This document shows positions 13,625 to 20,700 of a DNA stretch of 43,627 bases, piece by piece. The notes beneath the pieces are model-generated. The model did no database searches. It worked only from the letters and a program-made list of their open reading frames with translations, and had not been told where the DNA came from. Made by a program: the position numbers and the translations under genes. Each line of letters opens with the position of its first letter. The first letter of the stretch is position 1. Source of the DNA: a virus; IMG/VR virus record IMGVR_UViG_3300023435_000037, positions 1 through 43,627 of that record; one strand, 5' to 3'.

Positions 13625-15919
13625 ATGACCACATTCGCTGAACAATTTGAAGTCTTGAAAAATAATGTCAACACGGCTATGGTTGCAGATCTAGCAGAGA
13701 GACTTGGCGTTACAGTAGAGGCTATCAATAAGCTTGGTGCAGGTTTTCATTTTGGTGAACAAGCCTGGTGCTTTGCTGAGCGTGATGCTAAGGGTGACAT
13801 CGTAGGTCTATCCTATAGGCGTTTGGAGAACGGATTCAAGTACATGGCTAAGGGCTCTAAGCGTGGACTGATCTACGCTTACAATCAGGATCATAGTATC
13901 GGAGATAAGAGATATGAAGCAGGAAAATGTCACTGGATCAGAATCGCAGACGCGGGTATTGACTGCCCTGTTTGTGGAAAACCTGATTGGTGTAGGATTA
14001 GTTCTGATTATAGAGACCATGAAGGTCCATCAGCGGCAGCTTGCAGTAGAATTAGTGAGGGGTCAGTGCGGGAAATACCACCTGATAGTCACCTCCATAT
14101 ACTTGATCCCGACAGGCAGAAAACCATTGCTAACTCAGTTCTTACTGTTATAGAATTACCCATCATTGTTGTTGAGGGTGCATCTGACACGCTTGCCGCC
14201 ATGTCACTCGGTTTCGTATGTATTGGTCGGCCTTCTGCTAAGGGGGGTATATCGATTCTTAAAGAGATGCCTCTTGCGGGTCGTGAAGTTTGGATCGTAG
14301 GTGACAATGATGCTGGTGCTGGAAGAGAAGGTGTCAAGAAAACATATGGAAACATTAAGGGTATGACAGATAACATCCAGTGTCTGTTCCCGCCTGAAGG
14401 TATCAAGGATCTAAGGCAATGGGTAGAACGTGGGCTGACACAAGCTTTATTATTCGAGCACGCCGGTAGCAAGGCTGATACCACCATAGCTGTAGACCCT
14501 AATGTGTTCCTGGATGATATAGCGGCCAACATAGCCGATAGATTTATAGACGCCTGGTATACTGCTGAAAATGGCACTTTGTTACTCAGGTCTTACATGG
14601 AACAATGGGTGGAATGGAACGGCTTTTATTGGAAAGACCTCCACGACAAGGTATTGACTGGTAAGATCTATACTTTCCTCAAGGGTAAAAAATTCCTTAA
14701 AGCCACCAAGACCGTCATAGACCAAGTACCATACAAATACACCAAGGCTAAGGTCAATGACATGTTACATTCTATGACCGCTAGATGTCCTATAGCTGTG
14801 GGTTCTATGATGTGGATAGATGGTGGCAAGGACCGGCCTAAACCTAAAGATTTGATTCGTTTCAAAAACGGTATGCTAGATGTCAATGAATATATCAAGG
14901 GTAACATAGTGTTGCACAACTTAGACCCTAACTTGTTTGCTCGTAATATCATACCATATAACTTTGATGAATACGTATGGTCTAATTGGTTTGATGATAA
15001 ACTCAATGAATGGTTCGATGGAGACACTGAATGTATCAGGCTGCTAGCAGAATGGTATGGGTACAATGTAATACCCGACATGCGTAAAGAAAAACTGATG
15101 CTCTTTGTAGGTGCTCCTAGATCTGGTAAAGGTACCTGTTGTGATGTACTACAAGGCATCGTGGGTGAAAATCAATGTACCGCAACCAGTTTCCAGGCAT
15201 TGGCCGGAACACATGGTACCAGCGGTCTGTCTGGTAAGTTAGCTGCAATACTCGGTGACGCTAAGACACCTAAGAAGGGTGAGGCTGATGCCGCATTAAG
15301 GGTAATACTTGAAATAGTAGGCGGTGACAAGATCAAGGTTAATCCTAAATATATCCAGGCATATGATGAAAAGCCTATCTGTAGGTTCACAGTAGCCGTG
15401 AACACCCTACCAAGTTTTTCTGATGCAGCCCAGGCTTTTGTAGCTAGGTCTAATATCCTTATGTTCAAGCATTCTTACGTAGGCAAAGAGGATTCCAACA
15501 TCAAGGAGGGTTTAGCGAGAGAAGCCAAGCAAGGTAAGATGATCAACTTTGCACTATGGGGATTGAAGAATCTTAGAGAGAACGGTAGGTTCATAGTACC
15601 GGCTGCATCTGGTGGCCAAATGGAACAGCTTAAGCGGATAACGTCACCGACTATAGTATTCGTAGAAGAGTGTTGTAGGTTAGATCCAGGGGCGTTCATA
15701 TTGAGGACTCAGATATATGAGGCTTACGAATATTGGTGTTCGCGTACAGGACATAAGAAGTGTAACTCAACTCACTTCGGACGTAGGCTAAGACAGGTAT
15801 CACCTGGTGTCATAGACTTCAGACCTGAGATAGACGGACATCAGCAACGAGCATACAAAGGTGTTACACTGCAAGAGTGGGTGTATAAAGAGTACATGGG
15901 AAATCCTAGTAGGAGGTAA
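13625..15919 (+). CDS. primase-helicase (TOPRIM plus SF3/D5-type helicase)
   Basis: 764 residues from ATG 13625, preferred over ATG 13613 because GGAGGATAAC is ideally placed before it and overlaps the earlier ATG. Residues about 100-141 hold a zinc-type cluster (C102, CPVCGKPDWC, C140). The TOPRIM domain has IVVEGASDTL (E184) and WIVGDNDAG (D227, D229). The helicase half has Walker A GAPRSGKGT (496-504) and Walker B LAAILGDAK (D545), with the D5/SF3-like arrangement. It would unwind the fork and make primers for the family A polymerase. The stop lies within AGGAGGTAAC, coupled to the next gene. Confidence 0.9.
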   Translation: MTTFAEQFEVLKNNVNTAMVADLAERLGVTVEAINKLGAGFHFGEQAWCFAERDAKGDIVGLSYRRLENGFKYMAKGSKRGLIYAYNQDHSIGDKRYEAGKCHWIRIADAGIDCPVCGKPDWCRISSDYRDHEGPSAAACSRISEGSVREIPPDSHLHILDPDRQKTIANSVLTVIELPIIVVEGASDTLAAMSLGFVCIGRPSAKGGISILKEMPLAGREVWIVGDNDAGAGREGVKKTYGNIKGMTDNIQCLFPPEGIKDLRQWVERGLTQALLFEHAGSKADTTIAVDPNVFLDDIAANIADRFIDAWYTAENGTLLLRSYMEQWVEWNGFYWKDLHDKVLTGKIYTFLKGKKFLKATKTVIDQVPYKYTKAKVNDMLHSMTARCPIAVGSMMWIDGGKDRPKPKDLIRFKNGMLDVNEYIKGNIVLHNLDPNLFARNIIPYNFDEYVWSNWFDDKLNEWFDGDTECIRLLAEWYGYNVIPDMRKEKLMLFVGAPRSGKGTCCDVLQGIVGENQCTATSFQALAGTHGTSGLSGKLAAILGDAKTPKKGEADAALRVILEIVGGDKIKVNPKYIQAYDEKPICRFTVAVNTLPSFSDAAQAFVARSNILMFKHSYVGKEDSNIKEGLAREAKQGKMINFALWGLKNLRENGRFIVPAASGGQMEQLKRITSPTIVFVEECCRLDPGAFILRTQIYEAYEYWCSRTGHKKCNSTHFGRRLRQVSPGVIDFRPEIDGHQQRAYKGVTLQEWVYKEYMGNPSRR

Positions 15920-15923
15920 CATG
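15911..15923 (+). promoter_or_regulatory. stop/Shine-Dalgarno/start cassette AGGAGGTAACATG
   Basis: Here the cassette uses TAA as the stop: AGG AGG TAA ends the primase-helicase, and ATG of the next gene follows after C. The Arg-Arg ending and the 1-base gap are kept although the stop codon differs, which argues that the Shine-Dalgarno role fixes the last two codons. Confidence 0.75.
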
Positions 15924-16085
15924 ACACAAGAACCAGGACAAGAGATCATACATGACAGTCAGAGAGTAGAAACAATCCCTGAGCGTATCGATAAATTACT
16001 TGATGAGGCACTCAGCGGAACGTCACCTCGTAGTAAGAGGACAATTTTAACCGAGGCAAAAGAATTAATTGGAGATCTGAAATGA
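15921..16085 (+). CDS. small helical hypothetical protein
   Basis: A 54-residue protein (MTQEPGQEIIHDSQRVETIP at the N-terminus), acidic, probably two helices. The start is fixed by AGGAGGTAAC. The stop overlaps the next start (ATGA). No family recognised. Confidence 0.6.
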   Translation: MTQEPGQEIIHDSQRVETIPERIDKLLDEALSGTSPRSKRTILTEAKELIGDLK

Positions 16086-16582
16086 AAAAAGAAATCAAGA
16101 AATCCATCGTTGACTTAAGGGGTATCATACTCCTAGTAGTGTGTCTGATAGCATTCGCCGCTGTCAGTTGCCAGTCCTTGATGGACAGAGTAACACCGTG
16201 TGAGGTATCAGAGCAGACCTACGAATATATCAACGGTACTACTGACGGATACAGTGGAGTTACATCCCTATATGAAGTCAAGAATCTGCGTAACAAGATG
16301 ATCGTGAAGCATCGGCGGTCACTTGTAGGGCTATCACGTGACATCGAGGACGAGGGCTATGAGTATGCTGATGCTAAGGGTTCTATTCAGGCTGATATAA
16401 AAGAAGCCAAAGCATTCCAAGCTCTAGTCATCGGTAGTGAAGATCAGGAGTTCTCTTTGCTTGGGATCTTGGCAGGCTTAACAGGTGGTGCCGCTATTGG
16501 TCGTATGCTGAAACGTAAAGGGGATTATTCACCGGCTGAGGTCGAAGAGGTTGTGGCCAGGGCTAAGAAGAGGGCTGTATGA
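16082..16582 (+). CDS. putative lipoprotein/membrane protein
   Basis: 166 residues. KKEIKKSIVDLRG precedes a hydrophobic stretch (residues 14-29) that ends AVSC with C30, a plausible lipobox. Alternatively it is an N-terminal anchor. The middle is soluble and helical. Near residues 124-141 a second hydrophobic, Gly-rich segment (LGILAGLTGGAAIGRML) could be another membrane helix, followed by a basic tail. ATGA overlaps occur at both ends. Its location at the end of the + block near the holin-like gene makes an envelope or lysis role possible but unproven. Confidence 0.55.
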   Translation: MKKEIKKSIVDLRGIILLVVCLIAFAAVSCQSLMDRVTPCEVSEQTYEYINGTTDGYSGVTSLYEVKNLRNKMIVKHRRSLVGLSRDIEDEGYEYADAKGSIQADIKEAKAFQALVIGSEDQEFSLLGILAGLTGGAAIGRMLKRKGDYSPAEVEEVVARAKKRAV

Positions 16583-16758
16583 TGAAGAACAAAAAGGAAA
16601 ATAGAGACTACAATTTGTATCTAAAATGTAATAATTGTGGAGAAAAGGTGGATGCACCCATTTTCGTACCAGTAGGTATACCCTGGGACAAGTATCTCAA
16701 GGACACTAAATACAAATGTGAAAATTGTGGCTGTACCGGACAGATGATGAGGTGTTAA
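16579..16758 (+). CDS. small zinc-ribbon protein
   Basis: A 59-residue protein with two CxxC pairs (CNNCGEK at residues 17-20 and CENCGC at about 48-51), a classic zinc ribbon. It starts in an ATGA overlap (ATG 16579; ATG 16582 also possible). It ends one base before the next start codon. Confidence 0.65.
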   Translation: MMKNKKENRDYNLYLKCNNCGEKVDAPIFVPVGIPWDKYLKDTKYKCENCGCTGQMMRC

Positions 16759-16759
16759 T

Positions 16760-17104
16760 TTGGTTCATTTTCAAACTAAAAACCACTTACTAATGTGGCT
16801 TGAGAAGAACTGTCCACGCAAGGGTATCGTTCGTGCACTAAGGGATGGGACTGTAGAACATCTGGGAGGGTTCGCAAGAATCCCTCCCACCTCCTATCCT
16901 GGGTGGATTGTTAAGGTGACATCTACGTTTGGTAAAGAGTTCATCGTGGCAGTGATAGCCTATCAGAATCGTTATGGCATCAGGGTGTTGAGCGAGGTAC
17001 CTTGGATGTTCTACGGTGGTATCAGCCAGGTACCTAATCTTATAAACGGCGATGATCCGCATAAATGTTATTGGCTAAGAGAGGATACCAAGTATGATAC
17101 CTAA
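16760..17104 (+). CDS. hypothetical protein (TTG start)
   Basis: 114 residues. TTG 16760 is used because GATGAGGTG lies 6 bases upstream; the next in-frame ATG (16793) has no good Shine-Dalgarno. Beta-rich composition (GWIVKVTSTFGKEFIVAVI). No motif recognised. The 3' end overlaps the next gene by 11 bases. Confidence 0.55.
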   Translation: MVHFQTKNHLLMWLEKNCPRKGIVRALRDGTVEHLGGFARIPPTSYPGWIVKVTSTFGKEFIVAVIAYQNRYGIRVLSEVPWMFYGGISQVPNLINGDDPHKCYWLREDTKYDT

Positions 17105-17444
17105 ACAATTCTACTACATGCGTTCCGCACACGATAGTGAGAACAGAGTGACTATCAGATCTAATGTCAAGCAGGCTCTACCTATAGTGTGGTGTCGTGG
17201 TGGTGAGTATATGTTGATACCCAAAGAGATAGTACAGAATGCTATCGATAGTGTCGTTATATACAACAAGATGGCGAATAAACAGAAGGTATGGCCTGTG
17301 GTCTGCATATACTGGGACCAGGGTATACCAATAACAAATCAAGCAGGAAGAATTTTAACTGGAAAGGAAGAGGATGGATCAGGAACAACTGATAATGTTA
17401 AACAAACTGGCAGACCTGATATTGTTGAAGAAGGTACTAACTAA
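17094..17444 (+). CDS. hypothetical protein
   Basis: 116 residues beginning MIPKQFYYMRSAHDSENR. It overlaps the preceding gene by 11 bases and the next by 71. Soluble, with hydrophobic strands in the middle and a polar C-terminal tail. Function unknown. Confidence 0.6.
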   Translation: MIPKQFYYMRSAHDSENRVTIRSNVKQALPIVWCRGGEYMLIPKEIVQNAIDSVVIYNKMANKQKVWPVVCIYWDQGIPITNQAGRILTGKEEDGSGTTDNVKQTGRPDIVEEGTN

Positions 17445-17631
17445 GCATGACTACAGATATTATATCTTGAACGATCCGATCATAGTAGATCAGGAATATG
17501 ATAAGATGTATAAGAAGTATGAGAGCTTACTACATGAGCTTATAGGTCAGGATACACGTTCTCTCGAACTCGAACATTGTTATCCGCAATGGGTACGTGA
17601 TGGGTTCAAGGACGCTAAACCACTAGCTTAA
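17374..17631 (+). CDS. stand-alone NAD-dependent DNA ligase domain Ia-like protein
   Basis: An 85-residue protein that resembles only domain Ia of bacterial LigA, the small helical module that holds the NMN half of NAD+. KHDYRYYILNDPIIVDQEYD aligns without gaps to the LigA signature. The NMN-contact positions are kept as Y29, Y30 (His or Tyr in LigA), D39, Y42 and D43. The nucleotidyltransferase, OB, zinc and BRCT domains are missing. The start is well supported by GGAAAGGAAGAGG. It is the last gene of the + block and overlaps the convergent - gene by 17 bases. NAD+/NMN binding is an inference from LigA. Confidence 0.7.
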   Translation: MDQEQLIMLNKLADLILLKKVLTKHDYRYYILNDPIIVDQEYDKMYKKYESLLHELIGQDTRSLELEHCYPQWVRDGFKDAKPLA

Positions 17632-17794
17632 TTAACAAACCAAGCAATGCCAGGCCCACAGGTATCCCTATAGCCCAGTGATACTTGCTGTGCCTGGATA
17701 TTCGCTTGGACACAGCGGGTAACAATTCCTTCAGTATCAAACACACACGCTCATCAACTCTAATCAGTAGTTCATCTCTTTCATCATCGTTCAT
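17615..17794 (-). CDS. holin-like small membrane protein (XhlA-type layout)
   Basis: A 59-residue protein. An acidic helical N-terminus (MNDDERDELLIRVDERVC) is followed by a basic stretch (SKRISRHSKYHW) and one C-terminal membrane helix (about residues 41-58), ending KLVV. This is the layout of haemolysin XhlA-like/holin-type phage proteins. The start overlaps the giant protein's stop (ATGA), with AGGAGG 7 bases upstream, so it is the last gene of the late block, where lysis genes are common. No endolysin lies beside it. It converges with the + block and overlaps it by 17 bases. Confidence 0.7.
   Translation of the reverse strand: MNDDERDELLIRVDERVCLILKELLPAVSKRISRHSKYHWAIGIPVGLALLGLLIKLVV
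17650..17697. repeat. imperfect inverted repeat at the convergent junction
   Basis: CCAGGC (17650-17655) pairs with GCCTGG (17692-17697). Inside it, ACAG/CTGT and GTAT/ATAC extend the stem to about 14 bp with bulges. It lies inside the holin-like gene and 19 bases past the end of the + block. There is no T-tract, so it is not a standard terminator; it might slow convergent transcription. Confidence 0.35.
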
Positions 17795-20700
17795 CTCGGT
17801 CCTCCTGCTGGTCCACCACTCGATCTTGGTCCTGTCGATGGACCACGCCTGCTAGTACCACCACTCTTTTTATCCTCTTGTTCTAACGCCCACTTGGTAT
17901 AGACGAGCCGCCTGGGATCTTGAGTCTTACCGGCCATTATATCCATCACACCGGATGCAGTGCGTATACCCTGTGCCGGTATCCTACCTGTTGCCGCACC
18001 TACAGCCGCCGCCGCGTGCATTATAGTACCCTTAACGTTACCCTCTTTCATAGCTTGGAAAGCTCGGATCGCTTCTTCAGGAGCTATCTCACCCACTGTA
18101 CCTGAGCTACCCCAACCTTTAATCATACGCGTGATCCAGCGTCCGGCTATCATTACCGAAGCTATAGGATACGTGGTTAGATCCACCAATAGTTTGCCCA
18201 GGCTAATGTCACCCTCATCGTCAGTGGGTAAACCGCCACGCCCTATCATACCGAACATTATAGCTGGCATGATCCAGGACCACATTACACGCCACGCTAC
18301 CTCGGTGTTGCTTATCTGACCAGCGGCCCTAGCACCTATAATGTCGTGACGATAGAAGTTATAGTTGTTATTAACCTGGTTCTGGAACGTAGTTAACAGC
18401 TTAGCTATCTGTCCACCTCTAAAGAGATGCGGTAGATCCTTGGTGTTGGCCATAGGCTGAGTACGTGCCACGTTCTTGTCAGCATACTCAGAAGCTTGCA
18501 CATCATCCATACCTTTTTCTAAGGCCACATCGTACATTGACTTCCAGGCCACTGTTACGGTACGATCATCCATCCATCTAATCCATGCGACAGCTTTCTC
18601 GTCCCAGGGTTTCTTACCCTGGATACGTTTACCCAATCGTGACGCGTCCCATCTCCGTCTGAGGTCTCGATCATACTTACGTGTCTTTACTAGCGGAGAG
18701 CGTGCATCCACAAATTCTTTCATGGCCTTGTACTTCTTGGTAGATCCAGCCGCAGCCCAGTTACCAGGCATGTACTTACGCATTAATGGATCTACTGCCA
18801 TAGCATTGTAACCGGACAACGTTTGTCTGAACGCTGACGGCACGTTATAGCCTATAGCGTAGATGATACCATTCCTACGCATGATGGCCACTATCTTTTC
18901 AAAGTCAGTCTGAGGTCCATCAGTCTGTCCTTTGATAGTATCGCGTAACCACTTGTTGAGGATCTTGCTGCCTCTGTCATTAGTGGCAACGTTAAGTGCT
19001 TGCTTGACACCATCGTGATTGAGGATCTTACCGATATCTTTAGCTATGGGTGCCATAGCCTTAAACGTTTCGATCCTTTGGATGTTACGCATATAAATTA
19101 CACCGGCATCCAATTCTATTTTACCAAGAGCACGTGCTTTACGCTTCTCAAGGAATCCTTTATCAGGTTTAGATGACTGCCTATTGAACTGGTCGGTGAG
19201 CAGATCTACAAAGTTAACATCCTCATCACCGCCTATACGTAGGATGGGAGAGTAGTTTAATTCTTGTTCTAACAGTTCGGGATCTACATCAACGTCTATA
19301 GCCGCAGCCCTGAGCACCGGCCACTGTTCCTTGTACTGTGTATCCAGCCAAGCGGCTACATCAAGTTCCTGATCTGTGAGTGACTCGCTTATCAGACTTA
19401 TATCCTCTTCCGAGAATGTCATGCCCTTAGTGAGATATCTGTGTCCATGCTCATTTCTAGATAGCAGGTATACACCCACCTTCTCGAACGGTGTTAGCTC
19501 ATGCGTACCTATTGTTTCTTTAGCACCGGTCCAGGTAGATCCATCGATACCACTATCTTCTATCAGGTTAAAGAACTCGTTCTGTCCCTGTGATGTCATC
19601 ATACTGCGTAGTTCATCAGCGTTCTTGACACGCTTCCATATAGTGTCATGGAGTGGACCATTTTGGTATCCATCCAAGCGTTCAAGCCATCGTTCTATCC
19701 TGTTAAGCTCAGCGAAGAAACCACCTATCTTAGACTCTATTATATAGTCTAAAGCTCTCTTAGCCACTGACGGTTCATCTGTACGCCTGACATATCTTAT
19801 GCCCTCAGCTATGAGATATTTTTTATCAATTAACTCCTTGGCCATAGCATCTTTGCCCGTGAGTTTAAGCTGTCCGGCCTCTTCACCTATCTTCCAAGCT
19901 TCCTCCGGTGATACGAACTCACCTTTATCAGTCAAGAATCCTGAACTTTTACCAGCATCAAGATCAGCCATAGTTATTGTTCTGCCCTTTGCTTCCTCAG
20001 CCCTCATAATATTAGCGTGTGTGGTTCCAGTTAATATCTCACCTGACTTTAATTTCAGGGCGGCACTAGCTATACCCCTTCTAGCTATGGAGGCTCGCAG
20101 GCGTTCTATTATCTTGGGTATGATCGGTTGTTTGGGTATATAACTTCTACCAGTAGCAGCCAACTCAGCTTCAATATACTTTACCCACTTGATCCTCTCA
20201 TCTTTGGTCATTTCTGTCATAGTACGCTTGCCAGTGATATACTCTTGCAGGTCTCTACGTTGTTCGTCACCCCAACCTAATTGCTCAGGTATCTGATGTC
20301 CCTTACGCAACAATTCTTTCATCTTAGGTTTCTTAGGTTCCTTGAATACTTTACGTACTAGCCCACCTTTGGGATTAGTGTAATCTTTTGCCAATGCTTC
20401 AATGTCACCACGCTTACGGCTTAAGAAAGCAAGCTCTCTATTATCCTGTCTACTACGTTTACTAACATCTTTGTTCTTAAGCAGTCTATATCTATCCTCA
20501 GCCCTGGCCAAAACATCCTGGACCATTACAGGAGTAAGACCAACTTCTTCTCCCTTAATATTATCCCAATTAGCAGGTAACATATCTCTGAATAGAGGTG
20601 TGTCAAGTAAGTTACGACCAAGTTCATAGAACTCATTAGCGGCAGCGATATGTATCTCAGGATCTTTATGGAATGACTTCTGGATCTTGTTCTCATTGAG

